Shown in pieces: positions 1-13,027 of a stretch of DNA of 64,000 nucleotides. The position numbers and the translations under genes were made by a program. A model generated the notes under the pieces. The model had not been told where the DNA came from. It worked only from the letters and a program-made list of their open reading frames with translations, and searched no databases. This stretch comes from Arachis hypogaea (lineage: Eukaryota > Streptophyta > Magnoliopsida > Fabales > Fabaceae). Each line of letters opens with the position of its first letter. The first letter of the stretch is position 1. The stretch covers positions 2,914,001 through 2,978,000 of the forward strand of contig NC_092040.1 of NCBI RefSeq assembly GCF_003086295.3, written 5' to 3'.

Positions 1-14
1 GATGTGTATTACAG

Positions 15-3000
15 GACCCTGATGATACTCTGAAGCGAAAGACTTTTGAATTGCTATATAAAATGACCAAGTCCTCCAATGTCGAAGTGATCGTTGACCG
101 CATGGTTGACTACATGATCAGCATAAGTGATGACCATTATAAAACCTATATAGCATCTCGTTGTGTGGAACTTGCTGAGCAATTTGCTCCAAGTAATCAT
201 TGGTTTATACAGGTATATCAAAACGTTGCTTTCATATTATTGATTATGCAACTTTTTTTGTTTAAAATGTAAACTTTAACAATAATTCTATGATAGTCGA
301 TAACATGTGGTATCTTGATTTTGTAGACCATGAATAAAGTTTTTGAGCATGCCGGAGATCTTGTGAACATTAAGGTGGCACATAATCTAATGAGGTTGAT
401 TGCTGAAGGGTTTGGAGAGGATGATGATGCTACAGATAGCCAGTTGAGATCATCTGCTGTATGTTTATTGTTGTAGTTGCACAGTTAATTCAGTAAGTCC
501 ATCACGAAATTGTGGGATGTGCATATTACTGAATGAAATCTGTTTTGTGTAGGTTGAATCATATTTGCGCATTATTGGAGAGCCAAAGCTTCCATCCATG
601 TTTCTTCAGGTACTTCCTCTCCCACTTATGTTGAGTTTTCCCTTTTTTGTAGCCTGCCAACCTGTTTGTTGAATGATGTTAATCCCTGATTGCAGGTCAT
701 CTGTTGGGTTCTGGGTGAGTACGGCACAGCTGATGGAAAACATTCTGCTTCATATATCAGTGGAAAGTTATGTGACATTGCAGAAGCATATTCAAATGAT
801 GAAACTGTTAAGGTATTTACTAAAATTCAGCTTTTTGCTAATAAGGCAGGAAAATTCAAAGTATTTTTTACTCGGTTTTGATACTGGATCTGGATGACTA
901 GTTTCTTTCCATTTTATGGTTTATTTATTTATTGACATCAATATCATTCTTGCATGCTATCAATTTGAAATTAGGAATAACAGGGGAAATTATAGTGAAG
1001 CATCCTGTTTTATCAGGAAATTAATAAATAAATAAAAGCATCCTATTTTCTGTTGTGAAATTAGTCAAATTATATTACCTTCATTAGTATTTTCTCCTTT
1101 CTTTGCCCTACTTACTGTCTTGAATCATATCTCGATGTGCTCTATTCCAACTATGATCATCAAGAATCCCGTACTATAGTTTACTTCTGTAAGAGCTTAA
1201 ATGCTTGTTTGTAACTTAGGGTTAGTACTTTATATTAATGAGTAGGATGTCAGTATAATTAGTTAGAACTACATGCACAGACAGGCATTATGTTTTGTGC
1301 ATTTTGATTGTATGAGTTGGTGAGAATACAACAATTTTCCCTTGGATATGCTCACCTATATGGACAATCATTTTATTAAATATATGCTAGCTGTTTCATT
1401 GTTAATTTGTTATGTTGAGTTCATGGATAAGATGGGATGTTTTAGCACTGTTCACAGCTGTTTGGCATCTATTATGACTGGCCCTTCACATGTTTACATG
1501 TCATGGAACTCCAGGATTAATTTATTTGATGATGATGTTTTCTGCATAAAATTTGGTATATCATACAACTTCCTTTATCTTGTTCCTTCTATTGGATCCA
1601 TCTTATGCTTTTCTCTAATATACATCAGTGTATTAAAACTGCTTGCAGACGTTTGAATTGGGACTAATTTATTGCTTTTGTGAAGGCATATGCAATTTCA
1701 GCATTAATGAAAATTTATGCTTTTGAAGTAGCAGCTGGGAGGAAAGTGGATATGCTACCTGAGGTATGTGTGGAAAGACTCGAAAAGTTATGATGTATAC
1801 TTGATTTTTCTTTGAATTACCTGGAATTTTTCTCTTCATCTATGTATATTTATGAATTTGTGAGCATGTTCGCTTTGATGAATTATATAGTCCACAAGAT
1901 AATCAAGCTCAAACTATTGACTCTGACTAAAGATACTTGTTTTTCACTATACTATAATTGACAGATTTCTTTCAAAATGTCTTCAAAATCCTGTTTGTGA
2001 CTAGTACAGGTTGATGCTGAAATTTTGCTAATACATGATGGCAAGCTTAACGTTCTCCTGTCTACTTGCAGTGTCAATCTTTTATTGAAGAATTATTAGC
2101 ATCTCACTCAACAGATTTGCAGCAACGTGCTTATGAATTGCAAGCCGTTGTTGGTTTGGATGCACAAGCTGTTCAAGCAATATTGCCACGAGACACAAGA
2201 TGTGAAGAAATTGAGGTTATTTCTTATTATATAATCTTCTATATCAGTTTAAGATAATATTTTGTGTGTTTTCATCTACAATGAGCACTGGAAAACTTGG
2301 CTATAATGAGTCTAGGATTATGTAAAAGCCACATGATGAACATGTGCTTAATTGAAAAACTCGCCCATATCTTGGAGCATATATGACATATGAGCCAAGC
2401 TTGTTTTATTGCAAATGGATTGACATAACTGAATGTATCAGCCAGCTGGTTATAGGAATATACAAAACCAGTTCTGTTTTTGCCTAAGGAAACCTTTGCT
2501 ATATAAAATGGAAACAAATCTCTAATATTGATCCATTATAAAAACTATGTTGGAAGCATATGCAACACAGCCTGGTCGTCACAAAGTGGTTTTATCACCT
2601 TGATATATTGAGATCACATAACAATTTGCATTCCTTATTGTACACATAATCATGAGAGGGTGAGCTTTGATGCACTGTTAAGGCTGCTACTTAATGATTT
2701 AGAAGTCACATGCTCAGATCTTGGAAACAGCCTCTCCTCCGACGAGGGGAAATGTGGCATACATCTACCTTCCCCAAATATCATTAGGTGGGAGCCTCTT
2801 GCACTGAGCCACCTTTTGTTGTACAGTGTACACATGCTCATCTTTTTGTAAATTGTAACATTGATGTGCTTGAGAGCTATGCATGCTTTTTTTTTTTGGT
2901 ACTCCTAGATTATTGACACACTGAATCTTATATGCAGGTTGATAAGGACCTTTCTTTCCTCAATGGTTATGTAGATCAAGCAATAGAAAAGGGTGCTCAG

Positions 3001-3969
3001 CCTTACATTGCTGAGGATGAGCGTAATGGGATGGGTAATGTGAGCAACCTCAGAAGCCAAGACCAACATGAATCGATACAGCATGGTCTGAGATTTGAGG
3101 CATATGAACTTCCAAAGCCTCCAATGCAATCAAAAGTTGATCCAGTTTCATCAACAGATGTTGTTCCAGTACCTGAGGCATTATCTTATAGGGAGACCCA
3201 TCCCATATCATCAGTGGGATCGACATCAGAGGCTGGGTCATCAGAGCTTAAGCTACGTCTTGATGGTGTTCAGAAGAAGTGGGGTAGGCCAACTTATTCA
3301 ACTCCAACATCATCTACCACGAATTCTCCTTCCGAAAAACCTGCAAATGGTGCTAGCCATGTGGATAGTGCAACAGCTTCCTATTCAAAGTCACGTGATA
3401 GTCAGAATACAAAAAAGACAGAGATTGATCCAGAAAAGCAGAAGCTTGCTGCTTCATTGTTTGGTGGATCATCACAACCTGAGAGAAGATCATCCACTGG
3501 TCATAAGGCTTCAAGATCTAGTGGTGGTGCTGCAGATGGATCTCGCGGATCTAAAGCTGTGGAGAAAACGATTCAACAACCACCGCCTCCAGATTTGCTC
3601 GACTTCAGTGATGAACCAACTGTTACTAGTGCCCTTCCTTCCGTTGATCCCTTCAAGCAATTGGAAGGACTTCTTGACTCAAGCATGAGTTCTACAACAA
3701 ACCATAATGCAGGTACTGCCACTATTGCACCTGATATTATGTCACTCTATGGAGACAGTACTGCAAGTCAGGATAGTTTAGATATTTTTCATGGGTTGTC
3801 GACTGAACCTACTGGGGCTACTAGTGGAGAAACAACTGTGACAACTTTGCCGCAATCTGTGAAGGGTCCAAACGCTAAAGATGCCTTGGAGAAGGATGCA
3901 TTAGTGAGGCAGATGGGGGTGAACCCTACTAGTCAAAATCCCAACTTGTTCAGGGACTTGCTTGGCTAA
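15..3969 (+). CDS. AP4E: AP-4 complex subunit epsilon, C-terminal 585 residues (partial, runs off left edge)
   Basis: Large subunit of the heterotetrameric AP-4 adaptor, which in plants sorts cargo (for example vacuolar sorting receptors) at the trans-Golgi network. Seven exons: 15-212, 327-458, 553-609, 696-812, 1686-1763, 2072-2215, 2938-3969. All introns are GT-AG and all exon lengths are multiples of three, so every junction is phase 0 and the frame stays open to TAA at 3967-3969. The first six exons encode adaptin-type helical repeats (ISDDHYKTYIASRCVELAEQ; IIGEPKLPSMFLQVICWVLGE). The last exon is a long Ser/Thr/Pro-rich hinge and tail with an acidic dileucine-like DLLDF motif and the terminus NPNLFRDLLG. 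I see no folded ear domain in the tail. From memory the full-length plant protein is about 940 residues, so roughly the first 350 lie outside the window. Identity rests on the conserved adaptin blocks and tail; epsilon rather than another large adaptin is well supported but not searched. Confidence 0.9.
2655..2825 (+). mobile_element. Au-like tRNA-derived SINE in AP4E intron 6
   Basis: A tRNA-like head (A-box-like TTAAGGCTGCTAC near 2678; degenerate B box GCTCAGATCTT near 2711) is followed by GGAAACAGCCTCTC, a CCTTCCCCAAAT block and GTGGGAGCCTCTTGCACTGA, ending in CACCTTTTGTTG. These blocks, in this order, resemble the widespread plant Au SINE family as I remember it. The copy is degenerate, has no clear target duplication that I can see, and lies inside the 722-bp last intron, so it should be neutral to the protein. 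Confidence 0.6.
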
Positions 3970-6900
3970 TCTGATTACAGAGCTAATTCTAATTGTGAAT
4001 CATTATGCTTGAGGATAGTTTATGTCCTAAAATGATGGCAGAACCAGGTAAAGACTTTGTACCCAGAAGACTAGCATTTGTGGTAATCAAATGCAGGAGG
4101 ATCGACTTGCCGCATCCTGGTTTTGGGCCACTGAGAACTTGGAGGAAGGGTAATGTTGTGCACGATCATTTCATTGTTCTTCACCACAAAGTTGGGGGTC
4201 ATCTTTGTTTTGAAAAATCTGTACTTTGTTAAGAAATATTTTTGTGCATTTTTCTATGTCCATATAATGGATTTCCAACAATGAGAAGCTTGATACTGCG
4301 GTCAATAATATCAGTTTGATGTGTATGAATGGCACTTGAAAGTGATACGAGGATAGGTTCGTGTATTCCTTTTTTTTTTTTTCCTTTTTTAAACCCCCAT
4401 GTACCCATCACCCCATTTTTATCCCTTTTTTTTTCGCCTTACAAGTGTTTCTTTCTGTCTTCCTTTCTTCCCCCCTCCTGAGGTTTCGTTGAGTCCTGTT
4501 TATCCGATCCAGTTGCAAGGATTTTTTTTTTCACCTTCTTAGCTAGTCTCAATTATGATGTGGTATTTTTGTCATTTTTTTCATGACAAAAAAAAAGAGT
4601 TGGTTTTTCATTTTATAGAAGGTAACATTAGCTTGCTTTTATAATGTATAGTCCGTTCAGATGATTGCAAGATAGATCTGAATGATACATACAAAGAATT
4701 TTACACATTCATCTAGTTATATTCATACGTTTAGATGACTTTTGAAGTAGTAGATTTGAAAATTAATTACTTTCGGTAACATACATGATATGTAAAACTC
4801 CTTTATATTGTTAATGCTTAAAAATTAAAATTTAAAAAAAAAATATGAAAAGGATAAAATTCAAATTAAATTATCACCATTCTCTTTATATATAGATATA
4901 AATAATAAAATATTTCTCTTTCTATCAAGCAAATATGTAATATTTTCAATATTTGATTGTAAAGTTAATACTTTACAATATTTATGATAAAAAAATTAAT
5001 TGAAATAATTGTATGTAAGACTAAGACTAAATTAAATAAAAATAGAATCAAATAATTATTTTTTTTATCTCAATCAACTTTTAAAGAAAAACATTATTTA
5101 GTTATCCACATACATCACATTGTTTACAAAGGGAAATATCCATCAATCAATCAATCCTTGCTAGAATAGAACTCCAAATTGAAACGAAGAATTCTAACAC
5201 CTTTTCATATGATAGCTGTTGCGAAGACCCTGATCAAAGGAATATTTCTTTCTGAATAGGATATCATTCTTAGGGTTAGACAATAATACATATATATCAC
5301 TTTCAGTGGTTTAAAATGGCAGTGATGAAAAGCAAAGTAGCTCTTGTCATTCTCAGCTAGTGTTCACATTCTTTAACCGCTCCACAGTGTGCATGAATCA
5401 TCATATGGTGGATTCCATATTCAACAATCAGTAATCACATATTCTTTTTTCTAATATAATATTAACTGAATGAATCAATGAATGGAAAAAAAAAGTGCAC
5501 TTCAATTCTTTGCTTGCTTCATTATATGAAAAATTTATGTGTTGTGTTATGTAATAGGCCATATTCATCATTATTATGGATGAAATTTAATTATGTTGTT
5601 TAACTATAATATATATGTAAGTATAAGAATATATAATATATTCAATATTAGATTTAGTTTAATAATCAATATTACAATTAAAATTTGATCAACTTTGGTT
5701 CATAATATTTGTAATAGTAGGTATAATAACTCTTTATGTTATCTAGATGTAATTCTAAAAATATTATTTAAAAAATAAACCAAAGTTACATTTTTATTAA
5801 TAACTTTGATGGTTTGTTTCGACAAGTGTACCAAAACAAAGTGATGAATATGAATATTCGAAACAGTGCCAACTTACTGATGTTAATGGAGTGTTGCATC
5901 TGCACCATCTAATCCTAAGCTAGTTGAATTAACAGTCCTATATATGAATTTAATTTTAATTCGTATAAAATAGTTTTATATGTATATCTAATTACACGTC
6001 GTCATATTGTAAATAGTCATCTAAAAAAATAAATGTGATTTCGTATAAAACGTTTTATATTGTAATGTATCAAAATTAAACTTTATATATGTTGTTCTCT
6101 GCTGTCCGAATCACACCATAAATAAATCCACTTAATTAATTAAACTATTCTTCCTAATTCATCACTTTTTCAAAATGCTTCTGGACATTTGTCATGTGCA
6201 TGTTATTCAAGTAAGTTTCGTGTCGAATTAAAAATATGCTCTTAAAGAAATGAGATAACTTTCATTTCTTAAATTAATCTTGAAATTTAGTTAGACATAT
6301 TTATTTTAGTTACATTTGTAATAGAATAAGCATAACAAACTAATTTTATTTAATTAATTAATATAAAATAGTTTTTTAATTTAAAATTTATAGTTTAAAA
6401 TTAAAAATTAAAAATTAAATATTTAAGATTTAAAACTTTTGACACAAAAAATATTTTAAAAAATTTGTTAATATTAACTAAAAGAAATTGTCTTTCTAAT
6501 TGAATTCTTTGTACTATTAAATAGGTTGAACTCTGTAATAATAAATTATAACATATTTTAAATTTAAGTAAAATTAAAGTAACTATTCATACGAAGATAT
6601 CTTTAAGCAATGATAATAGTTAAAACTATTCATACAAAGATATCTTTACGTGAATAATTAACCACTTAAAATTATAACATAAAATTTTTATTATTAGCTA
6701 GCTAGAGAGTTCTCTCCCAAAAATTAAATTAAACTCCCTAAAAACATTTGAATACATTAAAACTAAATTAATAAAATTGGTGAAATTGAATCTACTTTAT
6801 GTGCATCTAAATTTTGAGTGTAGTAGTTGTAGGTGGAGGAACTAAAAATGAATCTTTTCAATTTTTTTATTTAATTATTTAGTAAAATAATATAATTTTT

Positions 6901-7774
6901 TATTTTATATTTTTTAAATGAAATTAAAAAACATGTGAAATAAAATATTAATTAGTGAGATATCATACTTTATTAAATAATTAAAAAAATTAAAAAGATC
7001 TAATCCCGAAGGAACTATATATACGTGCCAAATGTTAATTTCTTGCAACACATGTGCACATCACATTCCTTTATAAGTAGTCTAAATATGAATACTAATA
7101 GTGACAGACATAAACATAAAAATAGTTGCGGTTACAGCACGTTATATAATTAGTTTAGCTAACATCATTGCTTCATCACAGTACAACGTACGAACAATCC
7201 ACTAAGATTAATTTCAATCATTTTCAATTTTCAATTTAGATTCCACCACCCACTACTTCATACATACTTAGGACCATTGTTGCATATTATGAAAATCTTT
7301 CTTCCTTAATTTCTGACCTCTCGTCTTCTCTAATGTGCCTACCCTAGCTGCATACACACTGTAAATTATTACATCATTCCTTTCATCTAAAAAATGTGAT
7401 GACAGAATAGAAGTAGGGCTAAGATAGATTTGGGACTAGAAATACATTGTAAGAACCATCATATTTAAGGATCCATGGACTAACAATATCAAATTGGATC
7501 AAGACTTTGTTTAATATTATACTACAATTAAATGGGTAGGTATAACTAGTTTGTTAGGTTATGTCTAGTTTTGAGAATATGATAAAATAAGACACTGAAA
7601 ATAAAATATAAAAGATAAAAACATAAAAATTAGTATTTTTATATTTTGTTTTGTAATAAATTAAAATAAATTGTAAAGGAAAGCGATTTTAAAAAATCTC
7701 ATCAGGACATTTTGAAAATAATTTTTTAAATAAGAAAGGAAAGCGATTTTATTTACATCAATTATATAATATTT
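3970..7774. other. AP4E 3' UTR, then gene-free AT-rich DNA
   Basis: About the first 250-500 bases after the AP4E stop have near-genic composition and are presumably the 3' UTR; I cannot place the cleavage site. After about 4500 the DNA is AT-rich with poly(T) and poly(A) tracts and stop codons in every frame. A short direct repeat (CATACGAAGATATCTTTA-like, near 6589 and 6634) is the only local structure I noted. I see no gene. Confidence 0.6.
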
Positions 7775-8352
7775 GAGAGCCACTTAGATAAAGATGTCTA
7801 AAACGTCTTTTTTTAAAGATGTCTAAAACGTCTTTTTTTTAAAGATGTTTTTTAATAATTAAAATTTAGCACGTATAATCAATGACACCGTGTTAATTTT
7901 TATCAAAATTATGCTAGACAAATTAATTTGATCGAAAAAATAGTAAACCAAACTTTGAACTCATCTAAATTAATATTATTTTTCATAAAAAATAACTACA
8001 ATATTCCTATTATAGAAAATGGTTAAAATATTCTTATTATATATTAATTTTGAAAATTCTAAATTCTAGTTTTTTTTTTCTGCCGTGATAAGGTTAGGAT
8101 TTAGAATTTTTTTAATATATATCTATAATAGGGATATTTTAGTTATATTTTATAATACGGATATTATAGTAATTTTTTATAAAAAAATATTAATTTAGAT
8201 CGGTCCAAAATTAATTTATTAGTTTTTCGGCTAAACTGATTTGTCCTGTCTAATTTTAATAAAATAACACAATTTAATTGGTCACATGGGTTAAATTTTA
8301 ATTATTAAAAATATAAAAAAAATATTTTTGACATTTTTATTTGAGTGGGTCT
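7775..8352. mobile_element. Foldback MITE, MULE-like, with perfect 9-bp target duplication
   Basis: The segment is bounded by the identical 9-mer ataatattt at 7766-7774 and 8353-8361. Its ends are imperfect inverted repeats (left GAGAGCCACTTAGATAAAGA; right, read on the other strand, AGACCCACTCAAATAAAAAT). Most of the 578 bp folds back: the left-arm region around 7850-7990 is matched by the complement of about 8150-8330. It has no coding capacity. A 9-bp duplication with long terminal inverted repeats is the Mutator-like signature. A small tandem duplication (AAAGATGTCTAAAACGTCTT, twice) lies near the left end. Confidence 0.75.
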
Positions 8353-10046
8353 ATAATATTTTGATAAGAAAATCGTTTTCTGTTATTTCAAAAATTTATT
8401 TTTTGTAAAATTTTAAAAAATTAATATCCTTTGGAGCGATTTCATAGCTATAAGTTATTTTAATATGAAATCGTTAGCAACCCGTATACAATTTAACATT
8501 TTTAGTGTTATGAAAATGAAATTGTTAGGGAGATTTCCCATTGTTATGTTTTTTTAATTTGGAAAAGTTGGAATTCAATCCAAGCGATTTGTTCAAACGA
8601 AAAATTTTAAACCCGCAGTATTGGTTCTCTTCTTCATTTGTCCCTTTTCTTCTTTTTTTTTTTTTGTCCAAAATTTTCTTTATTCTTCTTGTTTATTGAG
8701 TAAGAGTAACCAAGAGAATTATTGAGAGAGAAAAAAAATGGATGATAGTATTTGTTTAAAAGTGTATTATAAATATTTTTAATATAATAAACAAAATATT
8801 AAATGATATACCCGTTATAAATTGATTATACGTTATAATTTGGCTATAAACGTTACAAATCAAAAATAAAAAAAAGTAAGAGATTGATCTAAGATTACTT
8901 TTTAAAAGAATTTATTATTCACACACTAATTTAAGTTTCGGAATATTTTTTACAGAAATTTATTTTATTGAAACCGAAATATAACTCATTCTGTTCGAAG
9001 ATTGAGAGAGGAACACATGGCTAAAAACTATATCAAAAGTCAATTTACACAAAAACATTAAATAAAACAATAATCACGGCAACAATACACAATAACACTG
9101 TTATATTATCAACATAATAAAAAAAGGAAAAATATATGGAACCAACTAATAATCAGTTAAAAATGAAACAACATAATTAATTATAATTAGTTTTATTAAT
9201 TTATAATTTAATTTGTTTTTTAAATTATTGTCGATCACATTCAAAATACGAGGGAAGATACGCTAGTGATAAAAGAGGAGAGAATCACGGAACAGATGCT
9301 TTGATCATTCATTAGTTGGTTTTATATAATTAATTATGTTTTATTAATGCGTAACACATTAAACATAAAAATTATATCCAAAATCATCCAATTTACAAGA
9401 AAAAGAAACATCCGTGTGCCTATAGAGTTGGTTCCCTAGCATTGTTGTAAAAAAAATTCTAGTATCATCAGAAAATAATATTACAAAAAAAATAAAAATT
9501 TAAATAATTACCTGTATAAAATACTAAAGATATTAAATAATTTAATTTTTAGGATAAAATATATCTCTAACTATTTGTTTTTTTTTTCTCTTCGCCATCT
9601 CCTCTCATGACTTTTTTTTTTAAAATCTATTTCTCTCTATATTTTAAAACAGAGAAGAGTGAATTCAATAAAGTGAGAAAGGCTACTCATGATAATGGGA
9701 AAATAAAAACTGTTACTATCGATTTCATGTAGCTAGGTAGCAACAAATCGCTCCTAGCTATTTTTAGTATAGGGTACATGTAATTTCATCTCATATGTAT
9801 CTAATACACCCTAGAAGCCAATATATTCATAATTTATTTTTTTTATATATCATATCAAAATAAATTATCAGTATATATGAACATCTTAATTAAAAAATAA
9901 TTTAAAATAAATTGATTAAAATATATTAACAATTCACAATAACACAATATAAATTTTATGTAAAGATATTATTATTGAAGTATTTAGTTATATTAATAAT
10001 TAATATTTATCAATCGAAATTAAAATAAAAACTCACACATGAAAAG

Positions 10047-10049
<3 letters not shown>
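8353..10049. other. Gene-free AT-rich intergenic DNA
   Basis: Short repeats of an AAGCGATTT/AAATCG-type phrase occur near 7680-8590 on both sides of the MITE. Otherwise this is low-complexity AT-rich sequence without an ORF of interest. Confidence 0.6.

Positions 10050-10084
<35 letters not shown>
10050..10084. repeat. (TA)n microsatellite
   Basis: Uninterrupted alternating TA, about 35 bp, directly left of the foldback element at 10088. Confidence 0.95.
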
Positions 10085-10087
<3 letters not shown>

Positions 10088-10432
10088 TAATTTTGTCTTG
10101 AAATTTGACAAAAATTTTAAAAATATTCCTAAATTTTATTTTGTTTCAATTTTGTCCCAAAAATTTTGGATTTACATTAAATATACCATCGACGGTTAGA
10201 TTTTTAAAAAATTTAAGACCAATCTAACAATAATACATGAAAGTTATGCTTAATTTGCTTGCGTTGATGGTTATTTTTATAAAATTGTTGTTGAATCGAT
10301 CTTAAATTTTTTGAAAAATTAGCCGTCAAGATATATTTGATGCAAATCGAAAACTTTTGAAACAAAATTGAAACAAAATAGAATTTAGGAATATTTTTAA
10401 AATTTTTGTCAAATTTTAGAGATAAAAAATAT
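10088..10432. mobile_element. Foldback MITE inserted in a TA tract
   Basis: About 345 bp with long imperfect inverted arms: AAATTTGACAAAAATTTT near the left end is matched by the complement of AAAATTTTTGTCAAATTTT near the right, and a CGACGG..TTTTTAAAAAATTTAAGA block pairs with its complement in the other arm. There is no coding capacity. (TA)n tracts flank both sides, so the target duplication is probably a TA-rich string that cannot be resolved. Confidence 0.65.
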
Positions 10433-10438
10433 ACTTTC

Positions 10439-10443
<5 letters not shown>

Positions 10444-10521
<78 letters not shown>
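10444..10521. repeat. (TA)n microsatellite
   Basis: About 78 bp of alternating TA, directly right of the foldback element. Confidence 0.95.
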
Positions 10522-10523
<2 letters not shown>

Positions 10524-10643
10524 TGAGTTCTATGATGTCTTTATTATGATGTCTAAATTACCTAACTTTCTTTTTAAAATAAAAAATAAAATATTTAAAA
10601 TAAAAAATAAATCATATAAAATTAATAAAAAATTATTTATTTA

Positions 10644-10648
<5 letters not shown>

Positions 10649-10684
<36 letters not shown>
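10649..10684. repeat. (TA)n microsatellite
   Basis: About 36 bp of alternating TA. The gene-free DNA from here to 11482 contains only a chance 63-codon ORF at 10707-10898 with no recognisable domain. Confidence 0.95.
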
Positions 10685-10687
<3 letters not shown>

Positions 10688-11482
10688 AGCTATAAAGAGA
10701 ATAATTGTGTATAGCTGTCACAGATTTGAATTTTACCATAGTGATATGAGATGGATCATTGATGTATCAACGTCATACAATTATGTCATAACAACATCAA
10801 ACAACATACATTTGCCACGTGGTTTCTTGTTAACACACTTGCGGGCTTCTGAGTCAGCAATTTTGGCTAAGATTTTCCAATTTATGCCAAAGTCCTAATG
10901 TACATACTTTTTTCTTTCATTTCTTAAGAAAAAGAAAATGATCTATTTGAAAGTGATACATCAATATAGATGATTGGAATTGGACCACTTTATATGAAGC
11001 TAAGCTTTACTTAATTCATCCTTCTTTTTCCCCCTTTTTGTCATTAATTCTATTGTGCCCTATGTTGCTCTGTAAGCCATTAGCCTCTTATTTAATCAAT
11101 CACTTTTAGTTTAAATTTAAATCATTTATTTTATTTATATTATCAAGATTATTATTATTATTTTGGGTGTTTTAAAAGAATTACATTAAATATGTTATCT
11201 AACCAATTATTTATGTAGTTACATATTTTTGTTAATTTAGCAATATATGATTAAATATCTATATAAAATTTTTTAAAAACAATACACATAGATTAACCAC
11301 ATCATAAAATGGGAAAGATATAAATTAAAGTTTTTGATAGTAATGATGATGAGTGGAGCAAGACTTTGTGTCTCTTTCAATAGTACTCATCTGTTTGTTG
11401 ATCTATCACTAACAGTATTTATTTGACATATATATTGATATTTAATTTAAAACTACTTAATTATGATAATGGTTAAACGATA

Positions 11483-11631
11483 AAAAAAATTTAAGTGTAT
11501 CAAAAATATTGATATTTTAATTATTTTAATCGTTGATTTTAATTAATATATATTATATATATTTTTTATAATTTATATCAATGATTAAAATAATTGGAAT
11601 ACGAGTGTTTTTAATATACTTAAAATTCTTC
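11483..11631. mobile_element. Short palindromic MITE (family 1, copy 1)
   Basis: The 149 bp is flanked by the identical 10-mer ttaaacgata at 11473-11482 and 11632-11641. The terminal inverted repeats read AATTTAAGTGTATCAAAAAT at the left and, on the complement, AATTTTAAGTATATTAAAAA at the right. It folds back around a TA-rich centre. A second member of the same family is at 61216-61365. Confidence 0.75.
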
Positions 11632-11641
11632 TTAAACGATA

Positions 11642-13027
11642 TAGGTACTTACAAAACTACTTTCTACGTGTGAGATCGATAAGAACTAATTTGACCAACG
11701 ACTGTTTGTATATTTAATTTATAGTTTCTTTGAAATATTGCAATATTATATAATTCTTTAATTAAAAAGTTATACTCATTATATTCAATAATAAAATATA
11801 TAAAAATTAATTTGATTATCAAATTATTAATTTATTTCTCCGTTTAAGTAAATATTAAATATTTGAATTACTATCTTATATATACAATAATTCGTATGCC
11901 AATAACTAACTTCTAAATGAAGCTCTAATTAATGACAAATTAGTTATTACTAGTTAGAATAAAGAATATTGTAAAAAAATAATTATATAAATAAAAAAAA
12001 TAAACTACTAAAATAGTTCTTGATTTTTGAAAACATATACAAAAATAACCCTATTTTTGATAATGATAAAAAAATATTTTTAAAATATTTTAAAATATAA
12101 TAAAAATAACTAAAAATAATTTTTTTATAAGTGACAATTAATTATTGTATTTAGAAAATTATTTATATAGTTAATCTAAATTTTTATAAAAATATTTAAA
12201 TTATTATTTCAAAATATATTAAAATTCAATCTAAAATTTTTTAAAAGTATCGACAAAAAATAGCAAAACTAATTTTGGCATAAAATTACTAAATTTTAGA
12301 AATAATAATATTTTATTTTTTAAATTATATTTATAAAAAATTGTATCAAAATTTAATGTATAAGACTGTGTTTATTTATAAATACAGGATACTGAAATAG
12401 ACTCATAGAAATATAAAATTGTGTTTGACAAATAAAATATAGATAGAGACACAAAATTAATATATTTAATATATATTTAAGAATTATAAATTTATATAAA
12501 AATAGTACAAAAAATAGTACCTTAATTTACTTGAGATATGAATCAAATGATTATATATATATATATATATTACCTTTTATATAAGTAAGCACATACCAAC
12601 TAGAAATAATGTATTTAGTATATTTTTAAAGATTATAAATTTATATAAAAATGGTACAAAAATAGTACTTTAATTTACACGAAGTATAAATCAAATTATT
12701 ATATTCGTCGATGTTATCCTTCATGTAAGTAAGTACATACTGACTAAAAATAACAAAATGACATAAATAGACACAAATTAAATCTTGCGAAAAGATAGAA
12801 ACAGATTGAATAAATTTCTCTCATATTATCCTCCAACTTTTTTACATGTGTTGAATCATTGAAATACGAATCTAGACTGAAAGTATATATAAGTTAAAAA
12901 ATTGAAAAAACACAGATAAAGATAATAGAGACAGCTTCTGACCACTCATTGACATGTGTTAAATGCCATTGAAATATGAACGAATCTGGATTGAAAGTAT
13001 AGATAAGTTGAGAAATTAAAGAAAGCA
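11642..13027. other. Gene-free repeat-bearing DNA
   Basis: Contains two copies of a roughly 130-bp phrase (TTATATAAAAATGGTACAAA ... AAGTAAGCACATAC) at about 12484-12590 and 12615-12760, which recur at 15.3, 17.4 and 46.2 kb. Copies of a CATTGAAATATGAA-type phrase lie near 12850 and 12970. No gene is seen. Confidence 0.6.

Noticed and set aside
3095..3688. 197-codon plus-strand ORF inside the AP4E last exon
   Set aside because: Alternate frame of a well-supported exon; Leu/His/Gln-rich composition is typical of a frame shadow.
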